Positions 33,786 through 42,096 of a stretch of DNA of 64,000 nucleotides are shown here, one piece after another. This DNA comes from an uncultured Alistipes sp. (lineage in GTDB: Bacteria; Bacteroidota; Bacteroidia; Bacteroidales; Rikenellaceae). Position 1 is the first letter of the stretch, and the number at the start of each line of letters is the position of its first letter. A program made the translations under genes and the position numbers. The stretch spans positions 1-64,000 of the forward strand of contig NZ_CABMQJ010000009.1 of assembly GCF_902388705.1 (NCBI RefSeq), given 5' to 3'. The notes below the pieces were generated by a model. That model was given only the letters and a program-made list of their open reading frames with translations, had not been told where the DNA came from and searched no databases.

Positions 33786-34886
33786 TTAAACGAACGGAAT
33801 CTTCACCACTTCGGCCCGCACGGGCTTCTCGCGGATGATGACGGCAACCTCCGTGCCCGGCTTCGCGTATTCGGGTTTCACGTATCCCAGTCCGAATCCG
33901 ACCTTCATGCAGGGCGACATCGTACCCGAAGTGACGTGGCCGATTTCCGTACCGTCGGAGGCGGCAATCTTGTAGCCGTGACGGGGAATACCGCGGTCAA
34001 TCATCTTGAAGCCCACGAGCTTGCGCGTCACGCCCTCGGCTTTCTGCTTCTCCATCAGTGCGCGGTCGATGAAATCCTTGCCCTCGGCGAACTTGGTAAT
34101 CCATCCCAATCCGCCCTCAATCGGCGACGTCGTGTCGTCGATATCGTTGCCGTAAAGGCAGAAGCCCTTCTCGAGGCGCAGCGTATCGCGGGCGCCGAGC
34201 CCGATATTCTTCAGGTCGAACTCCTCGCCGGCCTCCCAAAGCGCTTTCCAGAGTTTGTCGCCGTCCTCATTGGCCACATAGATTTCACAGCCGCCCGAAC
34301 CGGTATAACCGGTAATCGACAGAATCGCATCGCAGCCTGCGACAGGCATCTTGCGGAACGTATAGTACTCCATCTCCCCGACCGGTTCCGCACACATCTT
34401 CTGCACGATTTTCATCGCCAGCGGCCCCTGTACGGCCAACTGGCAGATTTCGTCCGACGCATTGTACAGCTCCTTGCCGTGGCCGGCTTCCATGCCGAAG
34501 GCCTTGCCCTGCTCGCAAATGTGGTTCCAATCCTTTTCGATATTGGCGGCATTGACGCAGAGCATGTAGGTTTGCGCGTCGACCCGGTAAACGAGAATGT
34601 CGTCCACGATACCCCCGCGGCCGTTGGGCATGCAGGAATACTGCACCTTGCCGTCGAAAAGTTTCGATACATCGTTGGTGGTGATGCGTTGCAGCAAATC
34701 GACCGCCCGGGGCCCCTTGACCCAGATTTCGCCCATGTGGCTCACGTCGAATACGCCGGCACCGTTGCGGACGGCCATGTGTTCGTCGTTGATGCCCGTG
34801 AACTCAATCGGCATGTTGTATCCCGCGAACTCGGCCATTTTCGCCCCCGCGGCAATGTGGTACTTGGTAAAAGCAGTGGTTTTCAT
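33786..34886 (-). CDS. gcvT: Aminomethyltransferase, glycine cleavage T protein
   Basis: 366 residues, the normal GcvT length. Signature segments are FTKYHIAAGAKMAEFAGYNMPI at the start, then VFDVSHMGE, QRITTNDVSKL, GGIVDDILVYR, TGYTGSGGCEIY, ARDTLRLEKGFCLYGNDID and the C-terminal GTMSPCMKVGFGLGYV. GcvT moves the methylene unit from the aminomethyl lipoyl H protein to tetrahydrofolate and releases ammonia. The gcvH and gcvP genes are not in the window. It lies 19 bp after the GNAT-like gene on the same strand, so the two probably share a transcript. Confidence 0.96.
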   Translation of the reverse strand: MKTTAFTKYHIAAGAKMAEFAGYNMPIEFTGINDEHMAVRNGAGVFDVSHMGEIWVKGPRAVDLLQRITTNDVSKLFDGKVQYSCMPNGRGGIVDDILVYRVDAQTYMLCVNAANIEKDWNHICEQGKAFGMEAGHGKELYNASDEICQLAVQGPLAMKIVQKMCAEPVGEMEYYTFRKMPVAGCDAILSITGYTGSGGCEIYVANEDGDKLWKALWEAGEEFDLKNIGLGARDTLRLEKGFCLYGNDIDDTTSPIEGGLGWITKFAEGKDFIDRALMEKQKAEGVTRKLVGFKMIDRGIPRHGYKIAASDGTEIGHVTSGTMSPCMKVGFGLGYVKPEYAKPGTEVAVIIREKPVRAEVVKIPFV

Positions 34887-34905
34887 TATCGGATTTTTTT
34901 AGGTT

Positions 34906-36114
34906 TTACTCGCGGCGTTTCACCCCCAGGCGCGGACAGCGGTGGAACTCCTTCGTCCGGTCGAACAGGTAACGGTAGGTGGTGTGCATCTTGTGGCGCG
35001 TGGCGCAGACGTAACTCTCGATCATGCGGTTCATAACCGGATTGAAGTCGCCGACCCATGCGAACTCGATGGTCTTATAATGGTTGCGCGGCGTGCGCAT
35101 GTATTTCTCGAGGATGTAGCGCATCATGCCCGACTCGACGCCCTTGCCGTGGAACTCGGGGGCGATGCCGAAGATGATGCCGAAGATACGGTCGCTGGCC
35201 TTGCGGACTTTCAAATCCCACATCAGGCGCAGTTTCTGGAACAGCCCGAACTTGCCGTTGAACTTGCCGATGATGCGGTTCAAATCGGGAACCATGATGA
35301 AAAAGCCGATCGGTTCGTCGTTGAAATAGGCGAAGAAGATGATTTCGGGGTCGATAATCGGCTTCATCGTACTCATAATCTTGGAGGCCTCCTCCTGCGA
35401 CATGGGTTTCACGCCCGAGAAGAGCGACCACGCCTTGTTGTAGATGATGCGGAAATTCTCGGCCTCCTCTTCGATGCGCGACATGTCGATCTGGCGGAAA
35501 CGATAACCCGGCGTCGAGAAGAGGCGTTTGGCGCGGTCGTGCACCATCGCGTTCACGTCGTCGTCGTAAATTTTCCAGATATAGGTATTCTGGTTGAAAT
35601 AGTTCCGGAATCCGTAATTCTCGAACAACTCCTTGTAATAGGGCGGGTTGTAGGGGTTTTCGTACAACGGCTGGAATTCGTATCCCTCGACCAGCAATCC
35701 CCACCAGGCGTCGCGCTGTCCGAAATTGATCGGGCCGTCCATCGCCTCCATGCCGCGGCTGGCGAGCCACATGCGCGAAGCGTCGAACATCAGGTTCGCG
35801 ACCTGCTGGTCGTCAATCGACTCGAAAAAGCCGCAGCCGCCCGTGGGCTGCTCCTCGATGGCGGCTTTCTCGCGGTTGTAGAACGCAGCGATGCGGCCTA
35901 CGGCCCGGCCCGCCTTGTCGCGCGCTATCCAGCGGACGGCCTCGCCGTCGGCATACAGTTCGTTGATTTCCGGGTTGAAAATCTTGCGGATATCGGGGTC
36001 GAGCGGACACACCCAGTTGCGGTTTCCCTTGTATATCTTCTTGGGAAAGTCGAGCCACTCGCGTTCGAGCGCGGGCGTGGTGACCTCCTGAAGTATATAT
36101 TTGTCTGTACTCAT
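34906..36114 (-). CDS. GNAT-fold protein, conserved in Bacteroidetes
   Basis: 402 residues from ATG at 36112-36114. The frame runs further upstream, but the -7 box at 36138-36145 fixes this start. The protein has an N-terminal region (REWLDFPKKIYKGNRNWVCPLD), an Arg-rich AVRWIARDKAGRAVGRIAAFYN strand and a C-terminal GNAT-like acyl-CoA-binding region (RIFGIIFGIAPEFHGKGVESGMM). It is a large acetyltransferase-like protein of unknown substrate. No signal peptide is present. It probably shares a transcript with gcvT. Confidence 0.75.
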   Translation of the reverse strand: MSTDKYILQEVTTPALEREWLDFPKKIYKGNRNWVCPLDPDIRKIFNPEINELYADGEAVRWIARDKAGRAVGRIAAFYNREKAAIEEQPTGGCGFFESIDDQQVANLMFDASRMWLASRGMEAMDGPINFGQRDAWWGLLVEGYEFQPLYENPYNPPYYKELFENYGFRNYFNQNTYIWKIYDDDVNAMVHDRAKRLFSTPGYRFRQIDMSRIEEEAENFRIIYNKAWSLFSGVKPMSQEEASKIMSTMKPIIDPEIIFFAYFNDEPIGFFIMVPDLNRIIGKFNGKFGLFQKLRLMWDLKVRKASDRIFGIIFGIAPEFHGKGVESGMMRYILEKYMRTPRNHYKTIEFAWVGDFNPVMNRMIESYVCATRHKMHTTYRYLFDRTKEFHRCPRLGVKRRE

Positions 36115-36137
36115 TACAAATGTTTTTTTGACCAGAA

Positions 36138-36145
36138 CAAAGATA
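36138..36145 (-). promoter_or_regulatory. -7 box of the GNAT-like/gcvT unit
   Basis: CAAAGATA reads TATCTTTG on the minus strand, 23 bases upstream of the start at 36114. Confidence 0.65.
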
Positions 36146-36321
36146 GAAATAAAAAACGAAAATAAAACAGGCCGTACCGGAAACTCGCACACACATGGCA
36201 GCCAGCGCAGGAGCGCGCACATTTCCCGCCCCGGAATACGGAACACGGCCCGGCGGCAGCAGCCGGAAATGATTATTTCGCGGCTGGCGGAGCCCGTTTT
36301 TCACAGTTGGCAAATTTTTCC

Positions 36322-36329
36322 TATTTTTG
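36322..36329 (+). promoter_or_regulatory. -7 box of the receiver/PEP-binding gene
   Basis: TATTTTTG matches the consensus and ends 22 bases before the ATG at 36352. No clear -33 box. The gap 36146-36321 otherwise shows no feature. Confidence 0.6.
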
Positions 36330-36351
36330 TTGATTATAAACAGGCGACACG

Positions 36352-39333
36352 ATGAACAAAAACCTCGAACAATATCTTCCGGACGGGAATAGGGCCCAGT
36401 ACCGGTTTATGAAATACCGTATTCACAAAATCCTGCTGGTCTGCTGCAGTTACGACGGATACATCCTCGAGGAGGACGGGCATATCGAGTCGCAAATCAA
36501 CCAGGAGTATCTCGACCTGAACATGTCGAACCCGCCCTCGTTCACGCGCGTCAGCTCGACGCTCGAGGCGCTCGATTTGCTCGGCAGGGACGATTCGTTC
36601 GACTTCATCCTGACGATGTACAACGTCGGCGAACTGGACGTATTCTCGTTCGCCAAGATCGTCAAGGAGCGCCATTCGCAAATTCCCGTGGCGCTGCTCA
36701 CCTCGTTTTCGAAAGACATCTACCGCCGCCTCGAGGAGCAGGACCGCTCGGGGCTCGACTACATCTTCGGCTGGCACGGCAACACCGACCTCATCATGGC
36801 GATCATCAAGCTCGTCGAGGACAAGATGAACGCCGAGGAGGATATTGCCCAGGGCGGCGTGCAGGCCATCCTGCTCGTCGAGGACTCCATCCGCTTCTAT
36901 TCGACCTACCTGCCCGAACTCTACAAGCTAATCCTGCTGCAGAACACCGAGTTCCTGAAAGACGCGTTCAACGAGCAGCAGCAAATCCTGCGCAAGCGCG
37001 CACGCCCCAAAATCCTGCTCGCCACGAACTACGAAGAGGCGGTGGAACTGTACGAACGCTACAAGAAAAACCTGCTGGGCGTGATCTCCGACGTGGGGTT
37101 CGTGCTGCACCGCAACGACCCGCCCGAGAGCGAGAAGCGCGACGCAGGCATCGACCTCTGCCGCCGCATCAAGGCCGACAATCCGCTGATGCCCGTGCTG
37201 CTGCAGTCGTCGCAGACCGAATTCGAAGCGCAGGCCCGCGAACTCGGCGCCGGATTCATCGCCAAAAACTCCAAGACGCTGCTTTCGCAACTGCACGACT
37301 ACATCGCCAAGGAGTTCGCATTCGGCGAGTTCCTCTTCAAAGATCCCGATACGGGAGCCGTCATCGGCAAGGCCAAGGACCTGGCCCAGATGCAGGAGAT
37401 GATCGCCACGATCCCCGACAAGGCGTTCGAGTACCACACCTCGCAGAACCACCTCTCGAAATGGCTCTACTCCCGCGGTCTTTTTCCGCTGGCGGCGGCA
37501 ATCCGCAAGGGCAACAAGAGCCAGTTCCCGTCGGTGGAGGAACACCGGCAGCGAATCGTCAACCTGATCAAGGACTACCGCACCCTGCTCGGGCAGGGCG
37601 TCGTGGCGCGCTTCGACCCCGAAACATACAGCGACGCGGTGGCCTTCGCACGCATCGGCGAGGGTTCGCTCGGAGGCAAGGCCCGCGGCCTGGCCTTCAT
37701 GAACTCGATGCTGCTCAAACACCGCCAGTACGACAAGCACACCAACGTACGCATCATGATTCCCCGTTCGGTGGTCATCGCCACCGATTATTTCGACGAT
37801 TTCATCCGCCTCAACGGCCTCAAATACATCATTTCGCAGGAGTTCTCGGACGAAGAGATACTCTCGGAGTTCGTCAGTTCGACGGTTCCCGTCAAATTGC
37901 AGCAGGAGCTGAAAGCCTACATCCAGACCGTCCGCACGCCGCTGGCCGTGCGCTCGTCGTCGAAGCTCGAGGACTCGCACTACCAGCCTTTCGCAGGCAT
38001 CTACTCTACCTACATGATTCCCTACGTGGACAACGAAGACCAGATGCTGCGCCTGCTGCTCAAAGCCGTCAAGAGCGTCTACGCCTCGGTCTACTTCGCC
38101 ACGTCGAGGGCTTACCTCTCCTCGTCGCAGAACCTGATTTCGGAGGAGAAGATGGCCGTCATCATCCAGGAGGTATGCGGCACGGAGCAGGACGGACTTT
38201 TCTTCCCGACCCTCTCGGGCGTCGCACGCTCGATCAACTACTATCCCATCGGCGACGAAACCGCCGCGGACGGCGTCTGCAACATCGCCATGGGATTGGG
38301 CAAACTGGTGGTCGACGGCGGCCGCACGCTGCGTTTCTCGCCCCGCTACCCGCAGAAAGTGCTCCAGACCTCGACACCCGAGCTGGCGCTGCGCGACACG
38401 CAGAACGAGGTGCTGGCCCTGAGCCTGGAGCCCGAAGAGTTCCGCACGTCGATTAACGACGCGGTGAACCTGCGCAGGCTCGACCTTTCGCAAATCGCCA
38501 ATTTCCGCAACGCCCGGTTCGTCTGCTCGGTATGGGACCGCGAGAACGAGCGTATCTCGGACAGTCCGTTCGACCGGGGGCGCAAAGTCATCACATTCAA
38601 CAACATATTAAAATACAACACGTTCCCGCTGGCGGAAATCATCACCGACATCCTGACGCTGGGCGCCGAGGAGATGCGTTGTCCCGTGGAGGTCGAATTC
38701 GCCGTCAACATGGACGTGGCGCCGGGGCAGCAGCAGATATTCAACCTGCTGCAAATCCGCCCGATCATCGACAACCAGGACAACCGTCCGATCGACTGGA
38801 GCCTGGTGAACACGGCCGACGCCCTGATTTACGGGGAAAACGCCCTCGGCATCGGCATGATGAACGACATCTCGGACATCATCTACATCAAGAACGATAC
38901 GTTCGACTCGCTTTCGACCGAGAAAATCGCCGACGAACTGCTCGCCTTCAACAACCGCATGCGCGACGAGAAGCGCTCCTACATCCTCGTAGGTCCGGGC
39001 CGCTGGGGCTCGTCCGACCCGTTCCTCGGGGTTCCCGTAAAGTGGAACCACATCTCGGAGGCCAAGGTAATCGTCGAATGCGGCATCGAAAAGTTCGAAG
39101 TGGAGCCCTCGCAGGGCACGCACTTCTTCCAGAACGTCACCTCGCTGGGCGTGGGCTACCTTACCATCAGCCCGTTCCGCGGCGACGGCATCTTCCGCGA
39201 GGAGGAACTCGACCGACGCAGCGCAATCTACGAGGGAACGTTCCTGCGGCAGGTGCGTTTCGAGCGTCCGCTGTGGGTCTGCATCGACGGCCGCTCGAAC
39301 AAGGGTATCGTAAAAAAAGAGCAGGAACAATAA
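36352..39333 (+). CDS. Receiver-like/PEP-pyruvate-binding fusion protein
   Basis: 993 residues. Residues about 25-165 form a receiver-like domain in which the place of the usual phospho-acceptor Asp reads ILTMYNVGE, so it is probably not phosphorylated. Residues about 170-320 form a second receiver-like domain with LLGVISDVGF (candidate Asp) and a final LGAGFIAKNSKTL. From about 430 comes the nucleotide-binding PEP/pyruvate-binding domain: GEGSLGGKARGLAFMNS, LAVRSSSKLEDSHYQPFAGIY and FNLLQIRPI. The phosphohistidine and PEP-barrel domains of PEP synthase are absent. It is therefore not a complete PEP synthase despite the common label. The function is unknown; a phosphotransfer or sensing role is inference. 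Confidence 0.8.
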   Translation: MNKNLEQYLPDGNRAQYRFMKYRIHKILLVCCSYDGYILEEDGHIESQINQEYLDLNMSNPPSFTRVSSTLEALDLLGRDDSFDFILTMYNVGELDVFSFAKIVKERHSQIPVALLTSFSKDIYRRLEEQDRSGLDYIFGWHGNTDLIMAIIKLVEDKMNAEEDIAQGGVQAILLVEDSIRFYSTYLPELYKLILLQNTEFLKDAFNEQQQILRKRARPKILLATNYEEAVELYERYKKNLLGVISDVGFVLHRNDPPESEKRDAGIDLCRRIKADNPLMPVLLQSSQTEFEAQARELGAGFIAKNSKTLLSQLHDYIAKEFAFGEFLFKDPDTGAVIGKAKDLAQMQEMIATIPDKAFEYHTSQNHLSKWLYSRGLFPLAAAIRKGNKSQFPSVEEHRQRIVNLIKDYRTLLGQGVVARFDPETYSDAVAFARIGEGSLGGKARGLAFMNSMLLKHRQYDKHTNVRIMIPRSVVIATDYFDDFIRLNGLKYIISQEFSDEEILSEFVSSTVPVKLQQELKAYIQTVRTPLAVRSSSKLEDSHYQPFAGIYSTYMIPYVDNEDQMLRLLLKAVKSVYASVYFATSRAYLSSSQNLISEEKMAVIIQEVCGTEQDGLFFPTLSGVARSINYYPIGDETAADGVCNIAMGLGKLVVDGGRTLRFSPRYPQKVLQTSTPELALRDTQNEVLALSLEPEEFRTSINDAVNLRRLDLSQIANFRNARFVCSVWDRENERISDSPFDRGRKVITFNNILKYNTFPLAEIITDILTLGAEEMRCPVEVEFAVNMDVAPGQQQIFNLLQIRPIIDNQDNRPIDWSLVNTADALIYGENALGIGMMNDISDIIYIKNDTFDSLSTEKIADELLAFNNRMRDEKRSYILVGPGRWGSSDPFLGVPVKWNHISEAKVIVECGIEKFEVEPSQGTHFFQNVTSLGVGYLTISPFRGDGIFREEELDRRSAIYEGTFLRQVRFERPLWVCIDGRSNKGIVKKEQEQ

Positions 39334-39384
39334 TAATTCCGCTGAAAAATTTGCCTGAAAGTTACAATCTATAAGAAATAATAT

Positions 39385-39392
39385 TATATTTG
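39385..39392 (+). promoter_or_regulatory. -7 box of gdhA
   Basis: TATATTTG matches the consensus and lies 34 bases before the gdhA start in an AT-rich stretch. Confidence 0.6.
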
Positions 39393-39426
39393 TAATAAAG
39401 AAACAACCTTTAAAACTTCAGGCAAT

Positions 39427-40764
39427 ATGAATGTAAACAAATTAATGGCGGAACTTGAGCGCAAGCACCCCGGCGAAAGCGAATACCTGCAGGCCGTGCG
39501 CGAAGTTCTCATGACGGTAGAGGACACCTACAACCAGCATCCGGAATTCGAGGCCAACCGCATCGCAGAGCGTATCGTGGAGCCTGACCGCAGTTTTACT
39601 TTCAAGGTGGTCTGGGTAGACGACAAGGGCGAGGTGCAGGTCAACACCGGCTACCGCGTCCAGTTCAACAACGCAATCGGCCCCTACAAGGGAGGCCTGC
39701 GTTTCCACCCCTCGGTGAACCCCTCGATTCTGAAATTCCTCGGCTTCGAGCAAATCTTCAAAAATGCGCTGACGACGCTGCCGATGGGCGGTGCCAAAGG
39801 CGGCTCGGACTTCAACCCCAAAGGCAAGTCAAACGGGGAGGTCATGCGTTTCTGCCAGGCCTTTATGGTCGAGCTGTGGCGCCATATCGGCCCTGAAACG
39901 GACGTTCCCGCCGGTGATATCGGCGTGGGCGGCCGCGAAATCGGCTACCTCTACGGCATGTACCGCAAACTGGCGCGCGAAAATACGGGCGTACTGACCG
40001 GCAAGGGCATGACCTACGGCGGTTCGCTGATTCGTCCCGAGGCCACGGGCTTCGGTGCGGTATACTTCCTGCGCCAGATGCTCGAAAAGGCGGGCATGGA
40101 CATCAAGGGCCAGACCATCGCCATCTCGGGCTTCGGCAACGTGGCATGGGGTGCTGCGACCAAAGCGACCGAGCTGGGCGCCAAAGTCGTGACAATCTCG
40201 GGCCCCGACGGATACATCTACGACCCCGAAGGCCTCAACGCCGAAAAGATCGCCTACATGCTCGAACTCCGCGCGTCGAACAACGACGTGGTGGAACCCT
40301 ATGCGCGCAAATTCCCCAACGCACAGTTCTTCGCAGGCAAAAAGCCGTGGGAGGTCAAGGTCGACATCGCCATGCCGTGCGCCACGCAGAACGAGCTGGA
40401 CGGCGAGGATGCCAAGAAACTGCTGGCCAACGGCGTGAAGCTCGTGGCCGAAGTTTCGAACATGGGCTGCCGCCCCGAGGCCATCGACGCTTTCATCGCG
40501 GCGAAGATTCCCTACGGACCGGGCAAGGCCGTCAACGCGGGCGGCGTAGCCACTTCGGGACTGGAAATGACGCAGAACGCCCAGAAACTCAACTGGACGG
40601 CCGAGGAGGTCGACGCCAAACTGCACCAAATCATGTCGTCGATACACCACGCCTGCCTCGAATACGGCACCGAAAAAGACGGCTTCGTCAACTACATGAA
40701 AGGCGCCAACATCGCCGGCTTCATGAAAGTCGCCAAATCGATGGTCGAACAGGGCGTCCTGTAA
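39427..40764 (+). CDS. gdhA: Glutamate dehydrogenase, hexameric type
   Basis: 445 residues, the length of hexameric NADP-type glutamate dehydrogenases. Motifs: GYRVQFNNAIGPYKGGLRF, GFEQIFKNALTTLPMGGAKGG with the catalytic Lys, PAGDIGVGGREIGYL, GKGMTYGGSLIRPEATGFG, the Rossmann motif ISGFGNVAWGAA, and NAGGVATSGLEM. The enzyme links ammonia and 2-oxoglutarate to glutamate; NADPH preference is inferred from the subtype. It has its own promoter and terminator. Confidence 0.96.
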   Translation: MNVNKLMAELERKHPGESEYLQAVREVLMTVEDTYNQHPEFEANRIAERIVEPDRSFTFKVVWVDDKGEVQVNTGYRVQFNNAIGPYKGGLRFHPSVNPSILKFLGFEQIFKNALTTLPMGGAKGGSDFNPKGKSNGEVMRFCQAFMVELWRHIGPETDVPAGDIGVGGREIGYLYGMYRKLARENTGVLTGKGMTYGGSLIRPEATGFGAVYFLRQMLEKAGMDIKGQTIAISGFGNVAWGAATKATELGAKVVTISGPDGYIYDPEGLNAEKIAYMLELRASNNDVVEPYARKFPNAQFFAGKKPWEVKVDIAMPCATQNELDGEDAKKLLANGVKLVAEVSNMGCRPEAIDAFIAAKIPYGPGKAVNAGGVATSGLEMTQNAQKLNWTAEEVDAKLHQIMSSIHHACLEYGTEKDGFVNYMKGANIAGFMKVAKSMVEQGVL

Positions 40765-40783
40765 AACCGGGTACATGCTATAA

Positions 40784-40819
40784 AAAAGCGGGCTTCCTCA
40801 CACAGGGAGCCCGCTTTTT
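40784..40819. terminator. Bidirectional terminator of gdhA and the mre-PAP2 operon
   Basis: A run, GCGGGCT (40788-40794) with TCC, loop, then AGCCCGC (40808-40814) and TTTTT. It can serve gdhA on the plus strand and the PAP2 gene on the minus strand. Confidence 0.88.
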
Positions 40820-40834
40820 CATCATAGCTGCCGT

Positions 40835-42085
40835 CTAAAACACGGCGCAGGCCTCCAGCGTCAGCATCAACTTGTGCAGCCGCTGGCGGGAACCGCCTGC
40901 AAAAGGCGGAGCCATGTCGTAGTCGGTCGCGAACCGGATTCCGAAATTCTGGCTGGCAAGGTAGGTCGACGAGATGCCCGTGCCGAGCACAAAACCGCCG
41001 CGCCCGCCCAGCTCGTACAAGGAGGTTCGGCAGGTTTTGTAATGTTCGAATCCACCGAGCGCCTTCGCCCCCAGCAACCACCGTGCGGAGAGCGGATAGG
41101 AGAGGTAAAGCCCCGCCGCCACGGAACAGGATTCGAAGTCGCTGTCCTGCGAAACGCCGTTGACGCTCATTTCCAGATTGGTCACGGCCAGACGGCCTCC
41201 CACGCCGACATAGGGCGAGGCGAACCAGGCCCCCTGCACGCCGACGGTCGGGCCCGCTTTGAATTCGGTGTGCATGCCCGGATAAGGCATATAGGAACCG
41301 GGCACGATCGTCAGGCCCAGTTCAAAGCTGATGAACGAAGGCCTGCGGTAACGATCGTACACGAGTTGCGTTTCCGGGACATTCAACCCTTTGTTTTTGA
41401 AAATCAGGTCGGCGAGGAAATAGCCGAATTCCGTAGCCAGGATGCCGATGCCCGCCCCCACCATTACGTCGCTCATCCAGTGGCGGTTGTTGAGCTGGCG
41501 CGTGACGCCCGTTACCGTCGCGACGGTATAGGCACCGATACTGTACCACGGACTGCGGTGCCCGTACTCCTTGTGGAGCATCGTCGCCGTCATGAATACC
41601 GTCGCCGTATGGCCCGACGGAAAGGAGTTGCGGGAAGAGCCGTCGGGGCGCATCACGCGGCAGGAATATTTCAGGGAGTTGACGGCCGTCGCCATCAGCC
41701 CGACGGAAAAAGCGTCCGAAGCGAGCATGCGGCCCCACGAACTGCGGCCTTTGACGCCGCAGGCTTTCATCCCGAGCATCAGCGCCGCAGGAGCATATTG
41801 CAGGTAGTCATCGTAATCGTGGTGGAACGACTTGACGTAACCGTTGCGCAGGCGCCGGAAATCGGAGTCATAGGCCTGCATAACGACACCGCCGATGACC
41901 AGGGGCACACCGACGAAAGCCATCCGGTAGGCTTTCGAAGAGGTATGGCGGTCGATACGCCGGGCATAAGCGCTTTCGTGTGCCGGAACCAGGCATTCGT
42001 TTCCCAGGCTGTCCTGCATCTGCGCCGAAACGCAAAAAGGTGCTGCAAACGCTGCCAGCAGACTAAAAAAGAGGGATTGTTTCAT
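40835..42085 (-). CDS. PAP2-family phosphatase with C-terminal beta-barrel-like domain
   Basis: 416 residues. A signal peptide (to about 21, CVSAQ) precedes a PAP2 domain (about 45-230) with all three motifs: K-x6-RP (KYSCRVMRP), PSGH (NSFPSGHTATV) and R-x5-H-x3-D (RQLNNRHWMSD). The last about 170 residues (from SFISFELGLTIVPGSYM) alternate in the way of a small outer membrane barrel (GVGGRLAVTNLEM, AAGLYLSYPLS) and end in Phe. PAP2 enzymes remove phosphate from lipid A, undecaprenyl pyrophosphate or similar lipids. Its place at the end of the rod-shape operon favours an envelope lipid substrate; that is inference. Confidence 0.85.
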   Translation of the reverse strand: MKQSLFFSLLAAFAAPFCVSAQMQDSLGNECLVPAHESAYARRIDRHTSSKAYRMAFVGVPLVIGGVVMQAYDSDFRRLRNGYVKSFHHDYDDYLQYAPAALMLGMKACGVKGRSSWGRMLASDAFSVGLMATAVNSLKYSCRVMRPDGSSRNSFPSGHTATVFMTATMLHKEYGHRSPWYSIGAYTVATVTGVTRQLNNRHWMSDVMVGAGIGILATEFGYFLADLIFKNKGLNVPETQLVYDRYRRPSFISFELGLTIVPGSYMPYPGMHTEFKAGPTVGVQGAWFASPYVGVGGRLAVTNLEMSVNGVSQDSDFESCSVAAGLYLSYPLSARWLLGAKALGGFEHYKTCRTSLYELGGRGGFVLGTGISSTYLASQNFGIRFATDYDMAPPFAGGSRQRLHKLMLTLEACAVF

Positions 42086-42096
42086 CTACGGCGCCA

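Noticed and set aside
32658..35036. Plus-strand frame of 792 codons
   Set aside because: It runs antisense through both the DHOD-like gene and gcvT, including their intergenic gap; codon bias of the real genes explains its openness.
36352..39333. Annotation as phosphoenolpyruvate synthase
   Set aside because: Only the PEP/pyruvate-binding domain is present; the phosphohistidine and PEP-barrel domains needed for the reaction are missing.
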